This document shows positions 1 through 8,541 of a DNA stretch of 64,000 nt, in pieces. Position 1 is the stretch's first letter. Every line of letters starts with the position of its first letter. Source of the DNA: JACQFK01 sp036383955 (GTDB taxonomy: Bacteria > Planctomycetota > MHYJ01 > JACPRB01); NCBI GenBank assembly GCA_036383955.1, contig DASVNH010000266.1, forward strand, positions 31,069 through 95,068. The letters are read 5' to 3'. A program made the position numbers and the translations under genes. The notes below the pieces were generated by a model. The model was not told where the DNA came from. It did not search any database and saw only the letters and a program-made list of their open reading frames with translations.

Positions 1-20
1 CAAGTGCCAAGCGAGGGACG

Positions 21-1034
21 ATGAGACGCGCCTGCGGAGTCCTGCTGATGGCCGCCGCCGGATGCGCGGGGAGCGCCGACATGAGCTGGCTGGAGATCAG
101 GCCCGCGGGGGGCGTCGAGGGCGCCCTCGACCCGAAGCTCGCGGCCGCGCTCGCCGCCGCCCCGGCCGCCGACTACGCGTCCATGACGCTCGCCGACGTC
201 CGCGCCTCCGCCGACCAGCGCTTCAAGGCGACGCCGAAGCTCGGCGACAAGATCGACAGCTCCTACGACCTCAAGGCCGGCGGCGTCCCCGTCCGCGTCT
301 ACGATCCCGAAGGCTCCGGCCCCGTCCCCATCCTCCTCTACTTCCACGGCGGCGGCTGGGTGGTCGGGAACCTGGAGAGCCACGACGACCTCTGCCGCTC
401 GCTCTGCCGGCGGGCGGGCGTGCTGGTGGTGGCGGTCGACTACCGCCTCGCCCCCGAGGCCCGCTACCCCGCCGGCCTCCAGGACGCCGCGACCGTCCTG
501 CGCTGGCTGGCGACGAACGCCGCCTCGATCGGCGGCGACCCCAAGAGGATCGCCGTGGGCGGCGACAGCGCGGGCGGCAACCTCGCCGCCGCCCTCGCCC
601 TCCGCACCCGCGACCGCGGCGGCCCCGCCATCGCCTTCCAGCTCCTGATCTATCCGGTCACGGTGCGCGACTTCGACACCCCCAGCTACCGCCGCTACGC
701 CGCCGGCTACGGCCTCACGCGCGACAACATGCGCTGGTTCTGGGACCAGTACCTCGAGAAGCCCGCCGACGCCGACGACCCCTACGCCGCGCCGCTGCAC
801 GCGGCGGACCTGTCCGGGCTCCCGCCCGCCTTCGTGGCGACGGCGGAGTTCGACGTCCTTCGCGACGAGGGGGAGGCCTACGCGGCGAAGCTGGCGGAGG
901 CGGGCGGGCGGGTGAAGTGCGCGCGCTACCTGGGCATGAACCACGGGTTCGCGCGGATGGGCGCGCTCTTCCCCCGGGCCGCCCAGGCGCTCGACGAGAT
1001 GGCCGCCGCTCTGAAGGCCGGGCTCAGCCGCTAG
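21..1034 (+). CDS. Lipoprotein alpha/beta hydrolase, HSL-type esterase
   Basis: Probable carboxylesterase of the hormone-sensitive-lipase group, which cleaves short acyl esters. The oxyanion-hole motif HGGGW is at residues 109-113 and the nucleophile motif GDSAGG at 181-186 (Ser183). Asp278 (in EFDVLRDEG) and His308 (in GMNHGF) complete the triad. The N-terminus is hydrophobic and ends in AAAGC with Cys15, which suggests a lipid-anchored export product. The lipobox is not a strong one. An alternative start at Met21 would remove this signal. The length of 337 aa is normal for the family. The gene converges on the outer-membrane-like gene downstream. The natural substrate cannot be told from sequence. 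Confidence 0.85.
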   Translation: MRRACGVLLMAAAGCAGSADMSWLEIRPAGGVEGALDPKLAAALAAAPAADYASMTLADVRASADQRFKATPKLGDKIDSSYDLKAGGVPVRVYDPEGSGPVPILLYFHGGGWVVGNLESHDDLCRSLCRRAGVLVVAVDYRLAPEARYPAGLQDAATVLRWLATNAASIGGDPKRIAVGGDSAGGNLAAALALRTRDRGGPAIAFQLLIYPVTVRDFDTPSYRRYAAGYGLTRDNMRWFWDQYLEKPADADDPYAAPLHAADLSGLPPAFVATAEFDVLRDEGEAYAAKLAEAGGRVKCARYLGMNHGFARMGALFPRAAQALDEMAAALKAGLSR

Positions 1035-1239
1035 AGCGGGGATCGCCGATCCGTCTTATCCCAGATTCCTTTCGGCTCCCTGAATCCGCGCTTTAGAACC
1101 GGATTCAGAGTTCGGGGGCGGCCTCCGGGCGGGGAGAACGATGAAAAGCCAGATCCCCGAATCCGTCGCTTCTCCGGATCTCCCGCGGCGTCGCCGATCC
1201 GTCGTATCCCCGGGTCCCCGTTTCGGGGATCCGTTCTAG
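1030..1239. repeat. Convergent intergenic spacer with repeats and CTAGA ends
   Basis: The spacer lies between two convergent genes. It contains a 20-nt direct repeat with one mismatch (1043-1062 and 1191-1210) and many scattered copies of GATCCG- or GAATCCG-like words. Its two ends, CTAGAGCGGGGATC and GGGATCCGTTCTAG, are inverted and include the stop codons of both genes. The inner part pairs poorly, so this is at most a decayed member of the periodic hairpin family described at other gene ends in this window. Confidence 0.4.
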
Positions 1240-1856
1240 AAGCGGATCTGGAAGCCGGCGCTGACGAGGTAGACCTGGTCGCCGGCGTTGCCGAAGACGA
1301 TCTGCGGGTTGAGGATGATGGCCATGTCCTCGGCCACCTTCAAGCCGAAGTCGATGCCCGCCACGCCCGCGACGCCGTTGTCCGTGTCGTCCACGCCGCC
1401 GAAGTGACCGTACTGGATTCCCAGCTGGGTCCGGAAAATGCAGGTCTCGTCCTCGTACAGGTTGACGTCGGCGCCGAAGCCGAGGAGGAACACCGTGCCG
1501 TCCTTGTCCTCGAGGAAATCCAGGTCCCGCTCGATGCGCGTGATCGATACGTCCGCGTAGAGGCCGATCCGGTCCGTGTCGAAGCCGAAGACGTCGCGCG
1601 ACATCCAGGGCCAGTCCACCCGGGCCGCGACCCCGAACAGGAACTGCGCGTCGGACTCGAAGTCCTCGCTGTAGCCGGCGAAGCCGATCCGCGCGGACGC
1701 CTGCACGCGCCCGAACGAGAAGACGTCGTGGCTCTCGCCCTGGACGGGCTCCGGCGCCTTGAGCTCCTGCGGCTTGGGCTGGGGCGCCTCGGCCTGGGGG
1801 ACGTCGTTCTGGCCCAGCGCCATCGCCAGGGCCGCCGCGAAAGGCAGAATCGTCAT
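1236..1856 (-). CDS. Exported outer-membrane beta-barrel-like protein
   Basis: A 206-aa protein with a short N-terminal signal peptide ending near residue 15 and a Pro/Gln/Glu-rich linker (about 17-40). Alternating hydrophobic and polar strands with many aromatic and Gly residues follow. The C-terminus is IRF; a terminal Phe is the usual signal for outer-membrane barrel assembly. An AAGGA ribosome site a few bases upstream supports the ATG at 1856. It lies 14 bp downstream of the large surface-protein gene on the same strand and may be cotranscribed with it. No specific family was recognised, so function (porin or structural) remains open. Confidence 0.6.
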   Translation of the reverse strand: MTILPFAAALAMALGQNDVPQAEAPQPKPQELKAPEPVQGESHDVFSFGRVQASARIGFAGYSEDFESDAQFLFGVAARVDWPWMSRDVFGFDTDRIGLYADVSITRIERDLDFLEDKDGTVFLLGFGADVNLYEDETCIFRTQLGIQYGHFGGVDDTDNGVAGVAGIDFGLKVAEDMAIILNPQIVFGNAGDQVYLVSAGFQIRF

Positions 1857-1870
1857 GTCTCGTTCCTTCG

Positions 1871-4714
1871 TTACCGGACGCGGCGGAAGCGGCGGATCAT
1901 TCCGAGCGCCGCCAGCGCCGCGAAGACCTCGAGGCCCGTCAGGCCGCAGTAGCCCGCCCGCTGCCTCCGGCTTCCCCGACCCACGGTGATCGTCACCGTG
2001 GCGATATTGGACTGGGTCGTGCCGTCGAACGCCGTGTAGGTGAACGTCACGTCGCCGAAAAAGCCGTCGACGGGATCGTACGTGAACGTCCCGTCCGCGT
2101 TCAGGACGAGCGTCCCCGCCGCGGGAGCCGCGTCCAGGACCGCCGTGAGCGTCTGGCCCTCGACGTCCGTGTCGTTCGCCAGGACGCCGGAGCCGCTGGC
2201 CGTGAGGATGTCGGTGTTCGCGACGAAGAAGACGTCGTTGACGGCGACCGGGGGGTCGTCCACGCCGGTCACGTCGACCGTGATCGTCCCCTGATCGGTG
2301 AGGCCCGGAGGCGGCTGCTGCACGCCGCCCAGGCTCCAGCCCAGGTCGTCGACCGCCACCGTGATCGTGGCGGTGCCCACGAAGTCCGTCGGCGGCGTGA
2401 AGGTGATCCCGGTGGCCTGGCCGTTGAGGCCGAGCGCCGAGGCCAGCGCCGCGAGCGTGCCCGTCATCGTGATCGACGCGGTGCCGTTGCCCGTCACCGT
2501 CGTCAGCGTGGCGGGGTCCGCCAGCGTCAGCGTCCCGTTGTCGACGGACGCCGTCACCTGGATCGGATTGGGATCCGAGTCGGGATCGGTGAGCGAGATC
2601 CGGTTGCCGCCGGTGGAGGAGAAGACGAGGGGGACGTCCTCGGCCGTCGCCTGCGCGCCCGGCACGGTGAGCACGGGAGGCAGGTTCTGGTTGCCCACGG
2701 TGATCGCGACGGTGTCGGTATCGGTCAGGGTGCCGCCGATCCCGTTGTTGCCCTGGTCGTCGGTCACGATCTGGAAGGTGACGGCGCCGCTGAAGGCGCC
2801 CGGCGGCGTGAACGTGAGCGGGTTGAGCGCGGCGTTGATCTCCGCCCAGGTGCCCGTCAGCACGACCGTGGCCGTCCCGTCCCCCACCACGGAGGTCAGC
2901 GCCGCCACGTCGGCCGCGTCGACCGTCAGGGTCCCGGTGGTCACGCTGATCGTCGCCACGACGTCGTCCGGATCGGAATCCGGGTCCGTCGTCGTGACCG
3001 TGTTGCCGTTGGCCGTGCTGAAGACCAGCGCGGTGTTGAGCAGCGTCCCCTGCGGGCCCGGCACGGTGTTGATGGGAGCGCCGTTCTGCTCGCAATCCGC
3101 CGCCGAGTCGGCGCCGGGAACGAGCGTCGAAGGATCGACGAAGGGGTTGGACGGATCGCCGGGCGGAAGCGTGCCCACCACGCCGGTCGTCGCGCCGTGC
3201 GCCGAGCCGCCGCCGTCCGTGAGGCCGTTGGCGCCCTGGGTCGTCGTCACGGTCACGGTGCCCCCGGCGACCAGGGTCATCAGGACCACGCCGCCGCCGC
3301 CGCCGCCGCCCGGTCCCAGCACGCTGGTGCCCGAGCCGGCGTCCGCGCCGCGGCCGCCGTTGGCGGTCACGGTCAGGGTCACGGTGCTGAAGTCCGTGGA
3401 CTTCGAGACGATCAGGACGCTGCCGCCGGCGCCGCCGCCGCCGCCGCCGTCGTTGCCGTCGGTGAGCGAGCCGATGCCGTTGGCTTCGATGATCCCGGTG
3501 CCCGCGAAATTGCCCGCGTGCACCATGACGATGCCGCCGCCGGGGCCGCCCCACGACTCGTCGGGGCTGCCGTCGTTCTTCGTGCCCGAGCCGGCGCCGC
3601 CGCCCATCACCAGGCGCCCGGGGCCCCAGAGGGGATCGCCGGTCGTGGGATCGCGGAACGCGGCGCCGCCGTGGCCGCCCAGGGGCTGATTGTCGCTGGT
3701 GTTGCCGCCCCGGCCGCCCGTGCCGCCGTTGCCGCCGCCGCCGCCGCCGGCCGCGCTGTTGTTCGTCCCCGGCGCGCTGTCCGTGCCGCCGCCGCCGGCG
3801 TTGCCGGGGGCGCCGCGCGCGCGACTGCCGTCGGGATAGCCTTCGACGCCCGTCTCCACGTCGGCGCCGGTCGCCGAGTTGCGGACATAGCGGGGCGTGC
3901 CCGCGATCCCCTCGCCCTTGTTCCCGTGGGCGCCGCTGATGGAGAACAACGGCAGGGAAGGATAGCGGAAGTCCACGTTCGAGGCGCCCGCGACGCCGCC
4001 GAGGCGCTGGCCCATGCCGCCCCGGAAGCCGCGGCCCGTGGCCGAGATGCGGTTGGTCGCGCTCACCGTCAGCGTGCCGACCACCTGGAGGACCACGACG
4101 CCGCCGGTGCTTCCGGTCCAGTAGCCGGCCGTGATTCCGCCGGGGACCGTCGGCATGTTCAGCGTGGCATAGCGGGGCACCCGGATCACCTGGTACCGGC
4201 GCTGCCCCGAGCTCGCCGTCGCGGCGGCGTTCGTGTACGTGTTGATCAGGCCCGCGGGAAAGCCGCCGGGGCCGTCGAGGTCCGGCCCTTCCCCGCGGAT
4301 GGGCACCTCGCCGGGCGTGATCGAGCCGACCGGGCCCGTGGCGATGACGTATTCGAACTTCCCGACCTCCCGGGGATCGAGCACCCCGTTGCCGTTGCCG
4401 CCGACCACGCCGTCGCCGTAGCGGTCGTCGTTCTGCGAATTGATCGTGGCGTCCTGCATCTGGATGATGAGCAGGAGGTCGCCCGTCGCGATCGGCGTGA
4501 TCGCGCCCACCGCCGCGCCCACCGGGACGCTCGTGGTGCCCGGCGTGAGCTGGCCCGGGGCGGTGCCCGGGTAGTAGGTGTTCACGATGCCGCCGGCGAC
4601 CGGCGCGGGATCGAGCGGGCTCGTCGGGCAGAGCTCGTCCGCCCGTACGGCCGGCAGCGCGGCCAGGAGCGCGAGCAGAACCAGAGCTAGAGCCGTTCGT
4701 GAATACTGGGACAT
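1871..4714 (-). CDS. Large secreted Gly-rich protein with cadherin-like repeats and C-terminal sorting signal
   Basis: A 947-aa exported protein. Residues 1-26 form a clear signal peptide, which is why the start is placed at 4714 and not further upstream. The N-terminal part is beta-rich, followed by several poly-Gly/Asn tracts (roughly residues 300-490). Three or four tandem Ig/cadherin-like repeats (about 540-920) follow, marked by DPDSDP- or DTDVEGQ-type acidic loops that probably bind calcium, and by TFTPP..F.G or TYDPVDGFFGD turns. The C-terminus has a three-part tail: the motif CGLTGLE, a hydrophobic helix, and a basic end (RRFRR). This looks like a protein-sorting tail comparable to PEP-CTERM or MYXO-CTERM. 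A cell-surface or matrix adhesin is the likely role. Confidence 0.75.
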   Translation of the reverse strand: MSQYSRTALALVLLALLAALPAVRADELCPTSPLDPAPVAGGIVNTYYPGTAPGQLTPGTTSVPVGAAVGAITPIATGDLLLIIQMQDATINSQNDDRYGDGVVGGNGNGVLDPREVGKFEYVIATGPVGSITPGEVPIRGEGPDLDGPGGFPAGLINTYTNAAATASSGQRRYQVIRVPRYATLNMPTVPGGITAGYWTGSTGGVVVLQVVGTLTVSATNRISATGRGFRGGMGQRLGGVAGASNVDFRYPSLPLFSISGAHGNKGEGIAGTPRYVRNSATGADVETGVEGYPDGSRARGAPGNAGGGGTDSAPGTNNSAAGGGGGGNGGTGGRGGNTSDNQPLGGHGGAAFRDPTTGDPLWGPGRLVMGGGAGSGTKNDGSPDESWGGPGGGIVMVHAGNFAGTGIIEANGIGSLTDGNDGGGGGGAGGSVLIVSKSTDFSTVTLTVTANGGRGADAGSGTSVLGPGGGGGGGVVLMTLVAGGTVTVTTTQGANGLTDGGGSAHGATTGVVGTLPPGDPSNPFVDPSTLVPGADSAADCEQNGAPINTVPGPQGTLLNTALVFSTANGNTVTTTDPDSDPDDVVATISVTTGTLTVDAADVAALTSVVGDGTATVVLTGTWAEINAALNPLTFTPPGAFSGAVTFQIVTDDQGNNGIGGTLTDTDTVAITVGNQNLPPVLTVPGAQATAEDVPLVFSSTGGNRISLTDPDSDPNPIQVTASVDNGTLTLADPATLTTVTGNGTASITMTGTLAALASALGLNGQATGITFTPPTDFVGTATITVAVDDLGWSLGGVQQPPPGLTDQGTITVDVTGVDDPPVAVNDVFFVANTDILTASGSGVLANDTDVEGQTLTAVLDAAPAAGTLVLNADGTFTYDPVDGFFGDVTFTYTAFDGTTQSNIATVTITVGRGSRRQRAGYCGLTGLEVFAALAALGMIRRFRRVR

Positions 4715-4878
4715 GAGTTCACCCCAACCTAAAAAACCGTACCCCCCGGCCGACGACGTCCCCGCTCTCCCCACCCATGAAAGTCGAATAATGTATATAG
4801 GAAGTTCCGAGCGGAGTCAACCAATGAATAATTGCATTGGCTCAAGCTTCGGCGGGTTCCGGCCGAAGGAACCTAGCG
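4715..4878. promoter_or_regulatory. AT-rich divergent promoter region
   Basis: The 164-bp gap separates the divergent surface-protein and receiver genes. Compared with its surroundings it is AT-rich, especially around 4785-4840 (stretches such as AATAATGTATATAGG and AATGAATAATTGCATT). This is where promoters for both directions would be expected. No operator palindrome was recognised, and the exact -10/-35 boxes cannot be assigned with confidence. Confidence 0.35.
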
Positions 4879-5211
4879 ATGAAGAAGATAATCCTGGTCG
4901 TCGACGCCGCCCCCGGGTTCGTGGACGCGCTGGTCCGGGACGACCGCTGGGACGTCCACACCGCGCCGGCCGGGTCGGCGGTCTGCCGCGCGCACGACCT
5001 GCGCCCCGACCTCCTCATCGCCGACGTCCATCCCGGCGACGGCCTCGGCGTGGCGCGGACGCTCGGCTGGGTGAGCGCGACGCCCTCGCTCCTGCTCAGC
5101 GAAGTCCCCGGCCCGTCCCTCGCCGACCTGCCGCACGCGCGGCTGGTGCTCGAGCGCTCGTGCGACGGCGAGACGCTCCTCCGCACCGTCGAGGACCTCC
5201 TCCCCGCCTGA
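4879..5211 (+). CDS. Short receiver-like protein
   Basis: A 110-aa protein resembling a stand-alone CheY-type receiver domain. It begins with a hydrophobic strand followed by Asp (KKIILVVDAAP) and has a second strand ending in Asp (LLIADVHPGDG), the expected phosphoacceptor position. The acidic pair at the first strand is reduced to one Asp, and no clear conserved Lys is present near the C-terminus. It may therefore be a degenerate receiver. GAAGGA ten bases upstream supports the start at 4879. No kinase gene is adjacent. Its partner and output are unknown. Confidence 0.55.
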   Translation: MKKIILVVDAAPGFVDALVRDDRWDVHTAPAGSAVCRAHDLRPDLLIADVHPGDGLGVARTLGWVSATPSLLLSEVPGPSLADLPHARLVLERSCDGETLLRTVEDLLPA

Positions 5212-5253
5212 ACCGGCAACGATCCGGCCCCGGCGCGCGTACCTCAACCGTCC

Positions 5254-5553
5254 ATGGGCCAGCGGATCGTCTATTGCGACGGCTGCCGGACGCGCCTGTC
5301 CGGCCGGGACGACGCGTTCCGGGTCGGCCATCAGAATTTCTGCGCCGCCTGCGCCCCCCCGGCCCTCCCCAAGCGCCCGCCCTCGGACCGCGCCGCCCAG
5401 CGCGTCCGGCCCGCGCCCCCGGCCAAGCCCCGGCCCCTCGCGCTCTGGATCGGCCTCGCCCTGGCGGCCGTCGCCCTCGTCGCGCTGGTGGCCGTCGCGT
5501 CGAAGCCCGCCCGAAGCGCGCCGCCCCCGGCCGAGCGGCAGCCTTTCCCTTGA
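5254..5553 (+). CDS. Small zinc-ribbon membrane protein
   Basis: A 99-aa protein with two CxxC pairs in the first 40 residues (CDGC and CAAC), which probably form a zinc ribbon. A Pro-rich linker follows, then one hydrophobic segment (about residues 63-83) and a short basic, Pro-rich tail. This gives a cytoplasmic metal-binding head with a single membrane anchor. Small anchored zinc ribbons of this kind are common in planctomycetes, but their role is not known. The gene lies 51 bp before the next gene on the same strand and may share its transcript. Confidence 0.6.
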   Translation: MGQRIVYCDGCRTRLSGRDDAFRVGHQNFCAACAPPALPKRPPSDRAAQRVRPAPPAKPRPLALWIGLALAAVALVALVAVASKPARSAPPPAERQPFP

Positions 5554-5604
5554 CACCCCGCCGGGCTCCGGGAACCATCTGTCCGTAACGACAGGAGGCC
5601 TTCC

Positions 5605-7086
5605 GTGGACGTCCAGCTCGAGCACGAATACTTCTTCAATCCCGACGGCTCCGGAAAGGTCAAAGTGCGCTGGAGCGGACCGGCCGGCGGGCCCGACATC
5701 GACCCGCGGAAGTTCATCGGCGAGGAGGTCGGGCAGGCGAAGGGCGTCGACGCCTGGAGCGACGTCTCCTACGGGCCGGAGGAGGATCGCGCGGTCTTCC
5801 GCGGCACCGCCTACTTCCGCAACGTGTCCGAGCTGCGCTTCCACTGCCAGGGCATGCACGTCAACTCGACGGACTTCGCGACGGCCACCGACCCCAAGGG
5901 CGGGTTCACCGTGGTCGGCCGGATCGAAACGAAGTCGGACGCGCCGGTCGCCGTCGCCAAGCTCCCCGAGGCGATCGCGGAGGCGCGCGCGCAGATGGAA
6001 ATGGGCCGCGAGTTCATCGAGGGGATGTTCGACGGCCTGCGCTGCACCTGCGTCCTGCGCCTCCCGGGCAAGATCAAGACGCCCAAGAACGCGAAGAAGG
6101 TCGACGACACCTCCGTCTCGACCGAGATGAAGGGCCGGGACCTGCTCGACATCATCGACCGGCTCATGAAGGACGACGCCCTGATGGGCGAGATGCTCAA
6201 GCGCGGCGGCGGCCCCGACGCCATCGCCTCGCTCCTGGGCGACCTCGGCCCCGCCGAAGTGTCCACCAAAGGCAAGACCGCCCCGCTCTTCGACTACGAA
6301 TCCGAGGTCGCCGCCGCCGCCGCGGCCTTCGAGGAGTTCCGCGCCTCCCTCGGCGTCCCCGCCGGCCCGGAGCGCGCGAAGCCGGCCGAGAACACCCGGG
6401 TCGTCGCGGTCAAGCTCGTCCGCGAGGCCGACGGCGAAAACGACTTCAACCCGATGGGCCAGAACTACGCCGGCCTGTCGATCATCGTCGCCGGCGATCT
6501 CCCCGGCCCCGCCCTGAAGGTCGAAGAAGGCCGCGTGGAGGCGTTCATCCTCGACGACGGCACCGACCTCACGCCGGCCGACGATTGGGACCGCCGCATC
6601 CACTTCCCCAAGCTCACCAAGGACGGCCGCACCGTCTACTGCGAAGTCGAGGTCAAGCAGCTCCCCGAGGCCGCCGGCATCCGCGAGATCCGCGGCGTCG
6701 TCCGCGTCCAGGTCGCGACGGCCACGGAGGAAGTCGACCTCGGCTTCCCCGAGCTCGCCACCGGCGCCCAGGGTTCGATGTTCAACGCGGCCCTCGAGCG
6801 CTGCGAGACCGGCGAGGACGGCCGGACGTCGATCGAAGTCCGCCTCGACCTCGCCATGGAACGGATCCAGTCGCTGGCGATCGTCGACGAGAACGGGAGC
6901 GCGGCGGAGCTGAACCGCGGCGGCTACTCCGCGTCCGGGGACCAGTGCACGCTGACGCTCGATTCCGACGCCGCCCTCGTCCCGGGCATGAAGCTCAAGG
7001 CCCGCGTCATGGCGGACATCAAGTACTACGAGGTGCCGTTCGCGGTGGAGAACGTCGACCTCCTGGGCCGCCCCCGGACTCCATGA
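5605..7086 (+). CDS. Protein of unknown function, 493 aa
   Basis: I do not recognise a family. The start is a GTG at 5605 with a strong AGGAGG site six bases upstream (5593-5598). With this start there is no signal peptide, so the product appears cytoplasmic, although its beta-rich N-terminus (EHEYFFNPDGSG) resembles exported proteins. The middle (about 160-230) is helical and charged. The C-terminal 150 residues look like one or two beta-sandwich modules. The stop overlaps the start of the methyltransferase gene (ATGA), so the two are translationally coupled and may work together. Confidence 0.55.
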   Translation: MDVQLEHEYFFNPDGSGKVKVRWSGPAGGPDIDPRKFIGEEVGQAKGVDAWSDVSYGPEEDRAVFRGTAYFRNVSELRFHCQGMHVNSTDFATATDPKGGFTVVGRIETKSDAPVAVAKLPEAIAEARAQMEMGREFIEGMFDGLRCTCVLRLPGKIKTPKNAKKVDDTSVSTEMKGRDLLDIIDRLMKDDALMGEMLKRGGGPDAIASLLGDLGPAEVSTKGKTAPLFDYESEVAAAAAAFEEFRASLGVPAGPERAKPAENTRVVAVKLVREADGENDFNPMGQNYAGLSIIVAGDLPGPALKVEEGRVEAFILDDGTDLTPADDWDRRIHFPKLTKDGRTVYCEVEVKQLPEAAGIREIRGVVRVQVATATEEVDLGFPELATGAQGSMFNAALERCETGEDGRTSIEVRLDLAMERIQSLAIVDENGSAAELNRGGYSASGDQCTLTLDSDAALVPGMKLKARVMADIKYYEVPFAVENVDLLGRPRTP

Positions 7087-7808
7087 AGGGGTTCCTCGAC
7101 CTCCCTTACCGCCTGCCGTTCGCGGCCCACTACAAGGCGTTCGACGCCGGGTTCTACGTCGACTTCCCCAGGCAGCTGAAGATCATGGGCGCCTGGCTCC
7201 GCGAGAGCGGCTGCCGCCGGACGCTCGACATCGGCGCGATGACCGGCGGCTGCATCGAGTACATCTCCGGGCTCGGGATGCGGATGGACGGCATTCAGTT
7301 CACGCCCGACGTCCAACGCCTCGCGGCCGCGCGGCTCCGCGAGGCCGGCGTCGCCTCCAGGCTCTTCGTCTCGCCGGTCCACGCGCCCCCGCGCGTCCCC
7401 GCCCGCCTCCGCTACGACGGCGCGGTGGCGCTCGGCTGGTTCAACCTGCCCTTCTCGACGCCCCGGCTCCGCGCCTGGCTCGCCGCGCTCCGCCGCCTGC
7501 TCGCGCCGGGCGGCGTCTTCCTCTTCGACTTCTTCGAGTTCCGGCGCCTCGTCCTGCCGCCCACGGAGGCCGTCCGGCTCGCGAAGGACGTCGCCCTCGT
7601 CTCCCACGCCGAGCGCCGCGGCCGGACGCTCCGCCGCTACCACCTCTGGATCGACGGCGCCGCGCTCCGCGCCGAGTCGAGCGACCTGGTCGACCGCTCG
7701 CCGGCCGAGGCCCGACGCGAGCTCGCGCGGGCCGGCTTCGACGTGGTGAAGACCCAGCACCTCGACGTCCACTACCCGCGCGAGTTCTGGCTAGCGCGCC
7801 GCCGCTAG
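7083..7808 (+). CDS. SAM-dependent methyltransferase
   Basis: A 241-aa class I methyltransferase-like protein. The SAM-binding motif I is TLDIGAMTGG near residue 47. The later DGAVALGWFNLPF segment and LLAPGGVFLFDFFEF correspond to the motif IV and post-motif strands. The family uses S-adenosylmethionine to methylate small molecules or proteins; the acceptor here is not predictable. The start ATG overlaps the stop of the upstream unknown gene by four bases, and its own TAG stop lies in the first bases of a long inverted repeat shared with the convergent receiver gene. Confidence 0.7.
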   Translation: MKGFLDLPYRLPFAAHYKAFDAGFYVDFPRQLKIMGAWLRESGCRRTLDIGAMTGGCIEYISGLGMRMDGIQFTPDVQRLAAARLREAGVASRLFVSPVHAPPRVPARLRYDGAVALGWFNLPFSTPRLRAWLAALRRLLAPGGVFLFDFFEFRRLVLPPTEAVRLAKDVALVSHAERRGRTLRRYHLWIDGAALRAESSDLVDRSPAEARRELARAGFDVVKTQHLDVHYPREFWLARRR

Positions 7809-7942
7809 CAGGCTGCTGAAAAAGGCAATAGGCCTTGGGCAATTGGCATTAGCAGACTCGTCCCCCCTTGTCCCCCCGAGGGGGAACGGCCCCGCCATTG
7901 CCTAATGCCTATGGCCCAATGCCTCTTTCAGCAGCCTGCTAG
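7805..7942. repeat. Long periodic-arm inverted repeat with C/G core
   Basis: Left arm 7805-7850 and right arm 7897-7942 are inverted copies. The outer 17 nt (CTAGCAGGCTGCTGAAA) pair perfectly. The inner arm is built from heptads of the form GGC(A/C)nTn (GGCAATA, GGCCTTG, GGCAATT, GGCATT), and the mismatches between arms fall mostly at the variable heptad positions. The core has two C6 runs followed by a G5 run. The end CTAG on the left contains the stop codon of the methyltransferase, and the CTAG on the right contains the stop of the receiver gene on the other strand. It may act as a bidirectional terminator. Confidence 0.85.
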
Positions 7943-8298
7943 GTCGCCCGCAACCGCCGGATCGCTTCCAGGAACTTGATCATGATGAAGGGTTTCTGCA
8001 TCGCCAGGTCGGCGCCTTCGAGGACCGACCGCTCGATGGCGTCCGGGTCCGCGCTCGCGAAGAGGATCTTCGCCCGGGGGAACGTGCCGCGGAGCCGCGG
8101 CAGGAAGGACATCCCCGAGAGGCCGTGGAGGCGCTCGTCGAGCACGATGACCTCGGGATCGAGCTCCGGAGGCGGCTTGCCGAGCGGCACCCGCGGATCT
8201 TCGAAGGTCCCCACGACGTCGTGGCCCGCCCCTTCCAGCACCAGGCGGTAAAGCTCGACCAGGTCCGGTTCATCCTCGATGATCACGATCCCGTCCAT
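7939..8298 (-). CDS. Single-domain response regulator
   Basis: A 119-aa CheY-like receiver. Acidic residues EDE near position 8 bind metal, the phosphoacceptor Asp lies in VIVLDERL (about residue 52), and the conserved Lys is in QKPF near residue 102. There is no DNA-binding or enzymatic output domain, so it likely works by protein contact. It starts two bases after the stop of a truncated histidine-kinase reading frame, the arrangement of a former kinase/regulator operon. Its stop codon lies in the end of the 7805-7942 inverted repeat. Confidence 0.8.
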   Translation of the reverse strand: MDGIVIIEDEPDLVELYRLVLEGAGHDVVGTFEDPRVPLGKPPPELDPEVIVLDERLHGLSGMSFLPRLRGTFPRAKILFASADPDAIERSVLEGADLAMQKPFIMIKFLEAIRRLRAT

Positions 8299-8300
8299 CC

Positions 8301-8483
8301 CTACCCCTTCGGAAGACGAAGCGCGATCTCGAAGATCGGCGTCTCGACCCGCGCCTCGACGGTTCCGCCCGCCCGCTCGACGATCTCGCGGATGACCGCC
8401 AGTCCGAGCCCCATCCCCGTGGAATGCGGGCCCTTCGCGTCGCGGTCGAAGATCCGGGTCAGCGAATCATAAAATGTTGGAAC
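8301..8483 (-). pseudogene. Histidine kinase C-terminal remnant
   Basis: The open frame ends at 8301 and reads LTRIFDRDAKG, then GMGLGLAVIREIVERAGG, then IFEIALRLPKG and stop. This is the G2 box and last strands of a histidine-kinase ATPase domain. Frame continuity is broken by a TGA at 8484-8486, and no kinase-like sequence (N, G1 or H boxes) was found upstream; the propeller gene follows after 58 bp. The loss therefore looks like a deletion or replacement with a junction near 8465-8485. No plausible start codon exists in the remaining frame. Confidence 0.7.
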
Positions 8484-8541
8484 TCAAGAGCACAGTATCC
8501 CCGGGACGGAGAGGGCCGCCCATCAGGGATAACCCCAGGGG

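Noticed and set aside
1236..3554. Long Arg-rich open frames antisense to or out of phase with real genes (here, and at 3197-4690, 13075-16821, 22997-25255 and others)
   Set aside because: They overlap genes with recognisable families, show Arg/Pro/Gly/Ala-rich compositional bias typical of shadow frames in high-GC DNA, and have no coherent domains.
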